Below are positions 11,756-22,564 of a stretch of 64,000 bases of DNA, piece after piece. Both the position numbers and the translations under genes were made by a program. The first letter of the stretch is position 1, and the number at the start of each line of letters is the position of its first letter. The notes beneath the pieces are model-generated. The model did no database searches. It was given only the letters and a program-made list of their open reading frames with translations, and was not told the DNA's origin. Source of the DNA: Excoecaria cochinchinensis (taxonomy: Eukaryota; Streptophyta; Magnoliopsida; Malpighiales; Euphorbiaceae); contig CANTUQ010000076.1 of assembly GCA_947683425.1 (NCBI GenBank), positions 5,022,001 through 5,086,000 on the forward strand, given 5' to 3'.

Positions 11756-11832
11756 GTTGTTGTTGTTGTCGCTCTTGTCTTTTACTGTTGTCTTTTTGTC
11801 ATTATCATTATTGTTATTTTATTATTGTTATC

Positions 11833-11865
<33 letters not shown>

Positions 11866-11960
11866 TTACTCTTTTTATTGTTATTACTTTGTCATTATTT
11901 TTATTATTATTCTTAGGTTTTTGCATGACTTATTTTTAATTTTCTTTGCACGTAAATTAT
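11604..11960. repeat. Compound trinucleotide microsatellite (ATT/ATC/GTT) in Tat LTR
   Basis: Long ATT runs alternate with ATC and GTT runs. The run lengths differ from the homologous tract at 28,990-29,420, so the tract has expanded and contracted separately in the two LTR copies. All long frames here (poly-Leu, Ile, Tyr, Val) are artefacts of the repeat. Confidence 0.9.
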
Positions 11961-12040
11961 TTGTATATTGAATTGACATGTCTGATTTAACCCATTTTAA
12001 TTCATACACATGTGTTTTCTTTTTGGATCATTTCTCACGC

Positions 12041-13381
12041 AAAGGCGCGCTTGCGACGAAGCACGGCTCGGCATACACTCAACTTACCGAGCTCTGTCGC
12101 GCTCGCGACCAACGTCACACTCGCGATAGAGACCGGATAGTTCCTCTTCGCGTCCGCGCTCGGATGCACGCTCGCGCTGGGGCTCAGCTTATCGCAGCTC
12201 AGACAATCGAGCTCTCTGTCGCGCTCGGGACATACGTCTCGCCCGCGACAGAGGGCTTCTCAATAATACAAAGGCCATCCGCACTCTGTCGCGCTCACGA
12301 CAGAACCCAGAATTGCCCAGAAACTCAGCATTGTGCACTTCACTTCAAGCCCAACAATTTCAAAACGACTCATTCATGCAATAACACTTACTTCATCACT
12401 CAAATGCATACTAAGACATGTTTATCATCAATATACACACAATTTACACTAACTTAATCAAGAGATCACAATTAAATCACAAGAACAAGCAAATCATAGT
12501 TTACACTAACTCATGCTATTTTACTTCTAACTTTACATGCAAATCACTACAACTTAAATCATACCAAACCAACGATCCAATTCAATCACATACATGCATT
12601 TACACATACTTTAACACTCAAGATCACCAAAAATTTAAAGCAACATACAAATGATCCAAAAAGAGAAAAGGGCAAAACACTCCCAAACCTCAAAATGAAG
12701 CTTCAATCCGTCTACTTTAAAATCCCACTTTCTCTTTTCTTTTGCACTTCCTCCTCTCCTCCGATTCTTGCGCAAAACCCAGCCAAATACAAACTTAAAT
12801 CAAACCATTCATTCACTGATCCAAAACAAGAAAACAAGAAGAAGAAGGAGATGAAGAACCCAAATCAAAACTCAAGCTCTTACCTTTTTAAATCCCAACT
12901 CAAAACCCCAGCAAAACCCACTCAAATCTTGAAGAACCAATTCAAGCAAGGATGGAGAGCATCCAAAATGAAAAAGAAAGGGAAGAGGGGAACGAGAATT
13001 TGGCAAGGAAGAGGAAGAACTCAGCTTCCATGGGATGCTTCCCCTTTTTCTGCCCTCCCCTCCCTCTCTTTTCCTTTTACATTTAATGCTCACCTACTTA
13101 GTCCACATGGCATAATCCTATAGGACCCAAGATCCATCTTTGACTTTCTTAATCCTTGGCACCATACACAACCCTCACCGAAATAAAATCTTCACTTAAC
13201 ACTTAATCCTTGGTACCCTACACATAATCTACTAGATAATTTCTTCACTCTAAAACTTTGATTAATTTCTTCAATTAGATCCTTAATTACTCAAATTTTC
13301 GCATGCACAAAATTACTGAAATACACTTAATTTTTTGACTTAGCACGCGAATCCCGACTAGCCCCTTTTTGGGTCGTTACA
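12041..13381 (-). repeat. Element B 3' LTR (left end truncated)
   Basis: Matches 15,830-17,167, ending GGGTCGTTACA on the plus strand. The first ~1050 bp of the plus-strand form is missing. The region 12,060-12,305 holds GTCGCGCTCGCGAC-type inverted repeats. The frame at 12695-13123 (MKLQSVYF...) also occurs at 16482 in the other LTR and is an LTR shadow, not a gene. Confidence 0.85.
12060..12305. repeat. TCGCG inverted-repeat cluster in B 3' LTR
   Basis: About six units derived from CTGTCGCGCTCGCGACAG, several decayed by C-to-T or G-to-A changes. The matching cluster is 15,795-16,095. Confidence 0.75.
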
Positions 13382-13394
13382 TTCACTTCCCCTT
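13382..13394 (-). other. Polypurine tract of element B
   Basis: AAGGGGAAGTGAA on the minus strand abuts the LTR start TGTAACGACC. The preceding bases encode the remnant N-F-E-D-E-I of the pol terminus seen also in A, C and F. Confidence 0.8.
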
Positions 13395-13496
13395 AAGAAA
13401 TTTCGTCCTCGAAATTTACCCGCTAACCACAAATTCAACAACCCAAATACCGAACATAAACAAAAGCTAATAATTAAACTTACCAGAAGGCCTTGC

Positions 13497-14645
13497 TCAT
13501 TCAACTGCATCTTCATCGATCATTGCATACACTCGCGGGCGTACATACACTTCTTCAGTTGGCGATTTTTGCACTATTTTCGATGGTGCCTGAGAAGGTC
13601 GTCCACTGCCTCTACCACTTTGATTCCCTCTCGATCTATGTCCACTCACTCTACTCTCGGGTTGATCTTGAAGCTCTCTTCTCTCCGGACAACTGGCTAC
13701 CATATGCTCTTTGCTTCCACATCTGAAGCACGCTCCCCAATGGCGCTTCTGACAGTGCTCGCACTCCAGAATCACACTTCCCTTACTAGAGGATGGTGCT
13801 ACACTCCTGACTTTTGAATGCACTAGAACTGAACCCTTTGCTCCTTAGCCACTCGGTACACGTCTTGATTTCTTACCACTCCCAAGTACGCTATCCGGTG
13901 CATTCCTCTTTTGCTCAATCTTCTACTTAATTGACTCAAATTCCTTTAACTTGATCGCTGCCGCCACTAACTGATAGTAACTGACCTATTGCATGACTGC
14001 CATAGATGATAATGGTCCTTGGATCACTTCTCTCAAACCATCCTCGAAGTGCCCACACTTAAACTCTTTTGTCAAAATCAACTCCGGCATATACTTACTC
14101 AACCGGCTAAATTCCTTCTCGTAATCACTCACTGACATACCCCGCTACTTCAAACTGATGAACTCCTTCCAGTTGGCTTCACGGTATGCCTTCATCACAT
14201 ATTTCTATTCAAGCTCTTGCTTAAAGAACTCCCATGTCAACTCAGCAGGCCGTTGAGGGTTACGAAGCACAAGCTTTCGCCAATAATAAGCCGGTCCTTA
14301 AAGAAGCGACACTGCATAAGATGCCCTCCGATTTGCAGGACAGCTAATCTCTTGCAAAATCCAATCTACTCTCTCAATCCAAAACTCGGCCACATCCGAT
14401 TGGTCCAACGAAGTCCCATGAAAATCTTCGGCTCCTCTCTTTCTTAAGAACTCAGTAGGAGCCTTAAGAGCCATTAACTTATCCACTAGCTGAAGTAACC
14501 CTTGCACTAAGACCGAATTCACAAATCCCATACCAGGTATATCATGACACTCATCACGCTGATACTGCGAAGCAGAGTCCTCAACTCTCACTGCATTAAC
14601 ACTGCCCGATGTCTCACCCACATTCTCACTTGGATAAGACTCCAT
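13497..14645 (-). pseudogene. gag: Element B gag (decayed, pol deleted)
   Basis: The ATG at 14645 begins MESYPSENVGETSG; the gag core follows (EDFHGTSLDQSDVAEFWIERVDWIL). At least six stop codons interrupt the frame: TAA at 14298-14300 where A has Gln, TAG after QELE, TAG at 14145-14147 (same codon as in A and E), and three more before the zinc region. The C-terminal part (13823-13497) has CEHCQKRHWGACFRCGSKEHMVASC, in which the first knuckle has lost ~8 residues relative to A, so two knuckles are fused. The frame ends in YAMIDEDAVE, where A continues into protease. This is a gag-only remnant. Confidence 0.85.
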
Positions 14646-14754
14646 CTAGGCACTACACAAGACACATCTGCATTAGACCACGACACAAAACCAACTCGCA
14701 TGCAACGACTCGACACTCAAACATTCAAAGACAACCATAACTGCCTAAATCGGT

Positions 14755-14766
14755 GCTCTGATACAA
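14755..14766 (-). other. Primer-binding site of element B, one mismatch
   Basis: The minus strand TTGTATCAGAGC differs at one base from the initiator-Met site TGGTATCAGAGC. It lies 6 nt from the LTR. Confidence 0.8.
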
Positions 14767-14772
14767 AAAACT

Positions 14773-17167
14773 TGTAACACCCTATTACCCCCATTGGAAG
14801 GATATTGGAGCGCTACCCGACACTCACTCAGAAATATACATAAGTGTCAGCGAAAGCATACAATAGCAATAATAAGACTTATAATCACAATATATTATAT
14901 ACATCATCAAGTAATTAAATAATCATCCTTGGCCAAAATTACATATATAATACATACGAAGATTCATATTTATACAATAACAAAATCATATACAAAAGAA
15001 TATAGGAGGAGTATAAAAATAAACAAGACTCTACTCCTAGTGGCCAACCCTACAGATGCGCGACTCGAGCAGAACAAAAAACCTACCACCTACATGGGAA
15101 GAGAACTCGTGCTAAGCAATAATGCTTAGTGGGGAGGAACAAAGATAACAAAGAACTATACAATAATGTCATGCAACTACATATGTAAATACTCATCATC
15201 ATACTGAATTCACTAAGTAGTAGAAATAGAGAAACATAAGTCATAATCACTCTGAGAAAATAGAGCTTAACAATAGCATGCTTAAAGCAAATACAATAAC
15301 CGGAATCACTCAATTGTCATAACACTTCACTAAACAAAATGCCAAATGCATTAAACCATAGCCTGAATTTCAGTGGTGGTGGATACGGGAACACTACACT
15401 GGAGACCGAAGCCTCGAAAAACATTTATACCCAAAGGTAGCAAGGGAGACCAGAGTCTCAAAACATTTTCACTAAGACCATAACGGAGGTCAACCGAAAT
15501 CACTAGACTCGAAGCGGGGTCAACACTGGCAGCTGCACTCACTATCCCTTTATAAGCATGCTTATCTATCAACTACTATGACACTTCAGGCTCAACTATT
15601 CACTCATAATTACAATACTTTAAATTATCTAAAGGCACGAATCAAAACACTATCATTATCATTATTCACTAAAACCATACTAGAACAATCATCATCCAGG
15701 CATAAGCAAAACCATGCACTCTACAATAGCGAGAAACCGTGCAAAGTGGGGCAAAAAGAAACAATTCAGAAAAATAGGGCAGGCAGGAAGGGACTCTGTC
15801 GCGATCGAGACAGAACACAGGGTGCCCCGTCGTGCGCTCGCAATGAAGCATGGTTCGGCAGACACTCACCTTACCTAGCTCTGTCGAGTTCGCGACCAAC
15901 GCCACACTCGCGACAGAGACCGGACAGTTTCCCTGCACGTGCGCGCTCGGATGCACGCTCGTGTTGGGGCTTGGCTTACCGCAGCTCGGCCTACCAAGCT
16001 CTCTGTCGTGCTCGCAACATACATCGCGCCCATAACAGAGGGCTCCTCAACCATACAAAGGCCATCCGCGCTCTATCGCGCTCATGACAGAGCCAAGAAT
16101 TGCCTATAAACTCAACATTCTGCACTTCACTTCAAGCCCAACAATTTCAAAACCACTCATTCATGCAATAACACTTACCTCATCACACAAATGCATATTA
16201 AGACATGCTTATCATCAATATACACTCAATTTACACTAACTTAATCAAGAGATCACAATTAAATCACAAGAACAAGCAAATCATAATTTACACTAACTCA
16301 TGCTATTTCACTTCCAACTTTACATGCAAATCACTATAACTTAAATCATACCAAACCAACGATCCAATTCAATCACATACATGCATTTACACATACTTTA
16401 ACAGTCAAGATTACAAGAAATTTAAAGCAACATACAAATGATCAAAAAAGAGAAAAGGGCAAAACACTTCCAAACCTCAAAATGAAGCTTCAATCTGTCT
16501 ACTTCAAAATCCCACTTTCTCTTTTCCTTTGCTCTTCCTCCTCTTCTTCGATTCTTGCACAAAACCCAACCAAATACACATTTAAATTAAGCAATTCATT
16601 CACTCATCCAAAATCAGAAAACAAGAAGAAGAAGGAGATAAAGAACCCAAATAAAAACTCAAGCACTTACCTTTTCAAATCCCAGCTCAAAACCCAACAA
16701 AACCCACTCAAATCTTGAAGAACCAATTCAAGCAAGGATGGAGAGCATCCAAAATGAAAAAGAAAGGGAAGAGGGGATCAGGAATGGGGCAAGGAAGAGG
16801 AAGAACTCAGCTTTCACGGGAAGCTTCCCCTTTTTCTGCCCTCCCCTCCCTCTCTCTTCCTTTTACATTTAATGCTCACCTACTTAGTCCACATGGCATA
16901 ATCCTATAGGACCCAACATACATCTTTGACTTTCTTAATCCTCGGCACCATACATAACCCTCACCTAAATAAAATCCTCACTTAACACTTAATAATTGGT
17001 ACCCTACACATAATCCACACGATAATTTCTTCACTCTAAAACTTTGATTACTTTCTTCAATTAGATCCTTAATTACTCAAATTTCCACATGCATAAAATT
17101 ACTGAAATACACTTAATTTTTCAACTTAGCACGTGAATTCTGACTAGCCCCTTTTTGAGTCGTTACA
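14773..17167 (-). repeat. Element B 5' LTR (2395 bp)
   Basis: TGTAACACCC...GAGTCGTTACA on the plus strand. It carries CTAAGCA (15112-15118) pairing with TGCTTAG (15123-15129), a weakened copy of the preceding GCACGGG stem, and the perfect palindrome ATAAGCATGCTTAT (15552-15565). The TCGCG inverted-repeat cluster is 15,795-16,095. Confidence 0.9.
15795..16095. repeat. TCGCG inverted-repeat cluster in B 5' LTR
   Basis: Six to seven units such as CTGTCGCGATCGAGACAG and CTGTCGAGTTCGCGACC, all derived from a perfect palindrome and partly decayed. It is the partner of 12,060-12,305. Confidence 0.75.
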
Positions 17168-17470
17168 TTTAGTCTTCAAGCAGATGAGGTCAGGGGTTCC
17201 GAACTTTCGAGGCTAGTTCAGACCGACTTGGGAAGGACCCTTTATCCTGAAGAAGCTTTTATCTAAAGGAGCCGCATTCCTGACAGACAATGATGGAAAC
17301 GAATTCAGAGAGCTAATCAATGCCGATAGATTGAAGTGGTTGCATGGCTAAAGACTTTAATAAAAAAGAGAGAAATTTTGAGAGAAAATGCTCAATCAAG
17401 AAAACCCGAGAGGGCTAATTGATAATAGAAATTTTGATGTTTTTAAGATCCATCTCAAGATTAGGTGTAG
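17168..17470 (+). pseudogene. pol: Tat-type pol 3' end fragment
   Basis: This stretch matches 34,490-34,860 (…GATGGAAACGA…, …CATGGCTAAAGACT…, …AATCAAGAAAACCCGA…, …GATTAGATGTA…), the end of pol and start of the 3' untranslated region of a Tat element on the plus strand. It is interrupted at 17,470 by element C and resumes at 26,559. Confidence 0.75.
17466..17470 (+). repeat. Target-site duplication of element C, left copy (TGTAG)
   Basis: TGTAG here and at 26559-26563 flank element C exactly. The surrounding Tat sequence is continuous once the element is removed. Confidence 0.92.
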
Positions 17471-17882
17471 TGTAACACCCCCAACTCATACGTGGACGAA
17501 CCCTTCCGCAATGGAGTAGGAAGCCGTACGAGTAGGTGTGTTACCGGACTGAAGCGAGACAAAGCATACTAAAATACGGAAGAATTTAAAACTTGAGGAG
17601 TAGATTTGGACATGCATATTCCGCAAATGTGCATACACTAAGCAAAAGCATACAGTTGTGAAAACTTACAAGCATACAATAGAAGTTATTCTCCAAACTT
17701 CGCTATACAAATATTTACATGGCCCAGAATATTATATAAGTATCTTTACATATTATTACATATACATATTCATCAGAATTACAAAATTCAGGCTACAGAA
17801 ATTAAACAAAATACATCACTTCTAATTCCTATGTGGCCGACTCTGCAGATGCGCGACTCGAACAGAAGCAAACCTGCCACCT

Positions 17883-17968
17883 GCACGGGAAAAGAACCCG
17901 TGCTAAGCGATAACGCTTAGTGGGGAAAACAAACATAATAATATGGACGGCCATTCACAATGGTCGTC
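17883..17968 (-). other. Conserved stem-loop cassette in C 3' LTR
   Basis: GCACGGG (17883-17889) with CCCGTGC (17897-17903); CTAAGCG (17903-17909) with CGCTTAG (17914-17920); GACGGCCATT (17946-17955) with AATGGTCGTC (17959-17968). The duplicate is at 22977-23062. Confidence 0.78.
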
Positions 17969-18769
17969 AAGGCAAAATACATTCAAATGGCAATTGTGAA
18001 TATTCAAAACATATATCTAAACAGACTTGCATAATAAAGGCATTCATTCGGAAACTCACACATATAATCATATACATATATCAGGAATGGGCCAAAACAG
18101 TCATAACCCAAAACACGACACCAATGTTATCATGCTGAGCCACATACTCAAGTAAACATCCAAAACACCACACTTCTGCTGCACAACTCAAATACATAGC
18201 ATATCATGCTGTAAACACTCCCATAACGGAGACTGAAGGCATAATCGCATCACTTCACATTCATATCCAAAACCATGCAGAAAGTACGATTACATCTTAT
18301 ATACTTACCTTCACAACCGATCTGATTCACATGCTTATACACAATAAAACCATGCTTAACTCATATACATAAATACATTGATCGAATCATTTCAAAGCAT
18401 TCAGAAACTAATAACAAATCACATGCCAAGTACGGATAATCATGTTAACTGAAAAGTCATGTTTACTAAATACAGATTTACTTTCTGAAGCCCGTAGTCA
18501 TATTCATATACATATAAACTGATTCTTACTCATTCAGATATCACATTCTGATGACTGTTTCAAAACAGAATAAAACAAACCATTAAAATACCTGCTGACT
18601 CATAATAGTGGATAACGAGTACGGAGGGAAAGACCTCATGAGGAAACACATAGCCCGATCTCTGACCGGGTAACCCTCAGAGGGAACACATAATATAATG
18701 TACCATACAGGTACAAGTCGAAAAGCAACATCATCTTTTTCCACATTCTAAAAACATTTCATATCAAAG

Positions 18770-18859
18770 GGTTCGCAAGGAACCAGTCGTGGGACCTGAT
18801 CAGGGTCCAAGTCATTCAAAGGGCGCTGCAGCTACAAAGACTCTATTAGGCATGCCTAA
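18770..18859 (-). other. Second structured block in C 3' LTR
   Basis: GGTTC (18770-18774) with GAACC (18780-18784); GGACC (18792-18796) with GGTCC (18804-18808), whose centre CCTGATCAGG is itself palindromic; and TTAGGCATGCCTAA (18846-18859). The duplicate is 5094 bp to the right. Confidence 0.7.
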
Positions 18860-19170
18860 TTATCCACTAGACTGACTCTCGCAGGTCGTGCATAATACAA
18901 ATCATATTTCAAATCACATACTTTATATCATTGTACATAATCAGCAATAGTTGAGACATCTGAATAAGTTCATAACATCAAACATGCATCCTACAATTTA
19001 CACTATGAACATAACATGATAATCTTAGAAAAGATCATAAGTATAAATATACATAATACATTCAATTATATTAACATATTTCACAAAATAATCCAATTAT
19101 AAACCTAAAAGTGCCACAAGTTCGGAATTCAAACATTGAAATCACCAAAGAAAACTCATTTAACATAACA

Positions 19171-19545
19171 CATCTGTCGCGTTCGCGATGTCTGTCGCGC
19201 TCGCGACAGAGACAATAGTCTCTTCGCTGTGCGCGCGCGACGGACTTCGCGATCGCGGGAAGGAGAGAAAGGCCCGGCTCTGTCGCGATCGCGACGGTGT
19301 CGCGATCGCGACAGAGGACAAGCATTGCTATCGCGGGATCGCGACAAGTCGCGTGCTCGCGATAGCACAGGCCAACAATGTGCTCTGTCGCGATCGTGAC
19401 GGTTGTCGCGCTCGCGACAGGGAGCAGACAAGCTATTGCTATCGCGGGCTCACGACGGCATCGCGTGCTCGCGACGGCACAGCATCGACATCACCGGTCT
19501 CTGTCGCGCTCGCGACAGTGTCGCGATCGCGACAGAGTCATGATT
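19171..19545. repeat. TCGCG inverted-repeat cluster in C 3' LTR
   Basis: About 14 units in 375 bp, e.g. CTGTCGCGCTCGCGACAG and TGTCGCGATCGCGACAG, mixed with variants such as TATCGCGGGATCGCGACA. Spacers are 3-25 bp and not similar to each other. CpG density is far above the surrounding LTR. The sister copy at 24,265-24,640 differs at a few bases, mostly C/T or G/A at CpG. Confidence 0.9.
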
Positions 19546-20051
19546 CCGAAAATCTGCAGAATTTTGCAAGATTTTTCCTTCCTCAAACTCACCCACAAAC
19601 ACACGAAACACATCCAAAAGTCTCTTACCTCATCTCCAGCCAGTCACACATTATTGATAACATAATCCAACATTCGTATCAAGTATTTCAATCAAACACG
19701 CCATTAACAATATCCATATACACAATCTATAATAATAACGTTATTCGTCAATCATCTCAATCGCACTCACATTAATTGCATTCGTACATATGGTACGTCA
19801 TTCTAAGGTTACTCACGAGACCATCACATACTAGCACTTATTCATAAACAATCCTTCATAGGATTATATCTATGCTTAATTACTAGTTAAATCACCAATT
19901 GAAAATGTACTCCTAAGTTTTCCCAACGATAATTACTTGTATAGCCAATTAATTACCCTAAACATGCGTAATAACTGATGGGAAAGATACGGGATTGATC
20001 CGGGTCAATCCTAGACTAAAAAATATAGAAGAAAAGACTCAAAGCATACTT

Positions 20052-20098
20052 TTCTGTCGCGAGGTCGCGACCCTTGTCGCGCTCGCGACAGAGGCTCG
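20052..20098. repeat. Minor TCGCG inverted repeats in C 3' LTR
   Basis: TGTCGCGAGGTCGCGAC and TGTCGCGCTCGCGACAG lie side by side ~510 bp from the main cluster. The sister copy is at 25,146-25,192. Confidence 0.8.
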
Positions 20099-21464
20099 CT
20101 TCAGCTCCCCTAACATACTGCTTTCTACCACCAGTTCGTATCATATAAACCGACCTCTAAACCTCATTTTTAGGAAAAGTAGTCTTCTTAACAAATATTC
20201 TCCTACGTCTTAGCTTTCAAATGAAATAATTTTCACATCAATTGGATGTCTACAACTCCAGATATGGACTCCACAACCCATACTGGTCAAACAACCCGAC
20301 ACAACAGGGGCACTACATTTGTAATCAAATATTCAATATCCTAGAGCGAGAATTCGTCCAAGGCTATTTCTGAGACATTTAAAGTAATGGAAATCATGGT
20401 TCTAAAGGTTCCAGAATCACATGATTTGGAGTTCTAAAACTCACAATACAGCCTAATTACTGAAGAGAGATCAAATGCATTCCAACCCAGTTTCACCCAA
20501 AAACCTACTCACATGCACAATTGAGCAATTAAACCAACACTCACTACCATCCTCATCTATCAACAACCACAAAATCAAGAAACTTATACCATACATGAAT
20601 ATATGTATATATATAAATTCATATATATAAACATAAAGTTTCCCAAACCTGGATTTGCGATTCAAAACCTCAATCTTCAAGAACCCACTCAATCAAGCCT
20701 TAGCTCCTCTTCAAATCATTCAAAACTCGCACAAACAAACCCAATAATCACTAAACCAAAACTCTAACTTACTCAAATCGAAAGCAAACTAGAAGAAAAA
20801 GAAGTTCAAAACACAATAACCAAAACCTAACCACTTACCTCTTCAACCTTGCTCCCAAACTCTTCCAAAATAGATCCAACTCATACACAACCAAGAGAAA
20901 GAATGCAAGAAATGGGAAAGGGAAAAGAAAAGAGAGAGAACGGGAAGGAGAGGAGGGCCAAACGTGAATCTGCCCCTTTCCATTCTTCTTTTCCTATTTC
21001 TCTTTCTCATTTAGTGCACACACCAACCATTCCACTTGTCACCATCCTAAAGGTCCACTTGTCAAAATCTTCAATCCCACTTTGACTTACTCCTACATGC
21101 ACCATACACTAAACACACACAATTAATTCTTGAATAAATATCTTCAATACACCAAACACCTCTCACACCATATCATTTCTTAGCCCACTCACATCCTACT
21201 TCCATATACTTCAAGCATACTCTAACAATTCCTTATAAGCCACTTGTCATCATCCTACAAACCCAAGTGTCACAATCTTATCCAATCACTTCCTACATAC
21301 CATACACATGTTCCACTAGATAATTCATTCACTAAATTTATTTAATTATTTTCTTAGCAATTAAATCCTTATTATCCATATTACTCATGCATAAATTACC
21401 AAAATACCCTTCACTTAACTGACTTTGCTGCCGATTCCGACTAGGCCCGGTTCGGGGTGTGACA

Positions 21465-21480
21465 AATCTTCCCTCCTAAA
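21465..21480 (-). other. Polypurine tract and pol-end remnant of element C
   Basis: On the minus strand TTTTAGGAGGGAAGATT precedes the LTR start TGTCACAC. The bases just upstream still encode the pol terminus (N-F-E-D-E-I-L-L). This is the only trace of pol in C. Confidence 0.82.
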
Positions 21481-21499
21481 AGAATTTCGTCCTCGAAAT

Positions 21500-22200
21500 T
21501 CACATACACCAGAAGAAACTCCAAAACTACACTTCAACTCACCTTCAGACTTATACATTGCATTTTAAAACTATTCACTTAATTACACTTATCGCTATCT
21601 CTATATTCTTAAATCACTTTCTTAAATTCGAATCAAACACATTCATCAGAACAATCATTACTCAAATGACCGACTGAAATCAAAACCCGAACATTTTACA
21701 CATAAACCAACTAACTTCTCCAATTGATACATAAATCCTTCGCTACTTAAAAGCTGTCCATCATACTTACGTTTTCCTTTACCATTAACATTCCTATCAA
21801 ACTTTAAAATCCTTTTTACGGCCCCAAAATACTCTTTCTGTTCAATCTTTAATCAAACACAAAACACTTTCCTAAACGATTGCTGAGCGCGTCATTTTTA
21901 CCCTTAATCTTAATATCAAATAGTACATATATACCCTGTCAGCTTTCTCTCAATCAAAACATACATGCATATGCTTATCATGTATTGTCAAAGGGATGAT
22001 GATGATGTAATAAAATTGAGATGATTCATGTATGCAGAATGATGCAATTGATGCTATAATGATGCATTTTGTCCCATCCCCATGATTCAATATGCTTTCA
22101 TTTAAACACTTTTCTAGAGATAGCTGACAGGCATATAGAGTACTACCAAAACCTTCTAAGATCCAAATACTCATCCACTTACTCGATACCTTTCTTTACT
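21500..22200 (-). other. Non-coding interior of element C
   Basis: No recognisable gag or pol protein on either strand. Segments near 21,640 (CATTCATCAGAACAATCATTACT) and 21,930 (CCCTGTC.GCTTTCTCTC) recur in element D at 35,755 and 36,070, so C and D share a common non-autonomous interior. Confidence 0.7.
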
Positions 22201-22209
22201 GAGGTACAC

Positions 22210-22409
22210 TCTGAACAAAACCTTAAGAAATCCTAGGAGCAGTCAGTCTATCCAAAATTCGAATTAATCCTTGCACTAATGTTCTATTATTAGAAACAAG
22301 ACCGAAATTCTAACCAGAAGGTGCACAGAAACGAAACACTTTGATCAGTACTAACTGGGTTCACACTTTCTGTCATCTCATTCACCTTCTCATTCGGTTC
22401 AGGTTCCAT
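22210..22409 (-). pseudogene. gag: Element C gag N-terminal remnant
   Basis: The ATG at 22409 opens MEPEPNEKVNEMTESVNP, similar to the gag start of A (SAESVNPP). A later part resembles LVQGLLQLVDKL of B. It breaks into unrelated sequence within ~65 codons. Position just inside the primer site supports the call. Confidence 0.65.
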
Positions 22410-22547
22410 CTAACGTAACACACATAGGACAAGACGCATCTGCATTAGGCCACGACACAAAACTGACTCTCAAACAAAGACTCGACACATAACAAGTAAC
22501 ATACAAAGACCCAATACCCCAAACAAATAAGGCAACCAGAATCTTAT

Positions 22548-22559
22548 GCTCTGATACCA
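22548..22559 (-). other. Primer-binding site of element C
   Basis: Perfect TGGTATCAGAGC on the minus strand, 5 nt from the 5' LTR (spacer CTAAA on the plus strand). Confidence 0.95.
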
Positions 22560-22564
22560 CTAAA

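Larger units (their letters stand above)
10469..12040 (+). repeat. Tat/Ogre-type LTR (T2 5' side), truncated at right
   Basis: It starts TGTAGACACTGGGTCCC and matches the LTR at 27900-30960 from its first base through the hairpins, TATA box and trinucleotide microsatellite to about 12,010. It then breaks into element B's LTR near 12,040. It interrupts T1 at GGAGGCGTC. A deletion fusing this LTR to B would explain the missing LTR end and interior; that is inference. Confidence 0.75.
12041..17167 (-). mobile_element. Element B: gag-only Ty3/gypsy derivative
   Basis: Minus-strand order: 5' LTR (17167-14773), a decayed primer site, gag (14645-13497), polypurine tract, 3' LTR (13381-12041, left end missing). 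The interior is only ~1.4 kb. Protease, RT, RNase H and integrase are absent: gag runs to the point where protease should start and is followed within ~100 bp by the remnant of the pol 3' end (N-F-E-D-E-I) and the polypurine tract. The flanks are Tat pol DNA at right (17168) and a Tat LTR at left, joined without a visible target duplication. Confidence 0.85.
17471..21464 (-). repeat. Element C 3' LTR (3994 bp)
   Basis: TGTAACACCCCC...GGGGTGTGACA on the plus strand. It holds the hairpin cassette (17883-17968), the palindrome block (18770-18859), the main TCGCG cluster (19171-19545) and a second small one (20052-20098). Frames such as 19188-19775 (MSVALATET...) recur at 24282 in the other LTR and only reflect the palindromes. 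Confidence 0.95.

Noticed and set aside
12695..13123. 142-codon frame beginning MKLQSVYFKIPLSLFF, signal-peptide-like
   Set aside because: It recurs in LTRs at 16482 and in part at 43,196 with frame changes; no conservation of the protein, so it is LTR sequence.
19171..19545. CRISPR-like pattern of repeats and spacers
   Set aside because: Units are palindromes of varying sequence and spacing in a plant LTR, with no leader or cas genes; the order is duplicated only because the LTR is.
19171..19545. CpG island marking a host promoter
   Set aside because: The CpG richness comes only from the palindrome units, lies inside a paired LTR and has no gene on either side.
19188..19775. 195-codon frame (MSVALATET...) with an identical-length copy at 24282-24869
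   Set aside because: It lies in the two LTRs of element C and is built from palindrome units that read as R-D-R-D or V-A-L-A-T in several frames on both strands.
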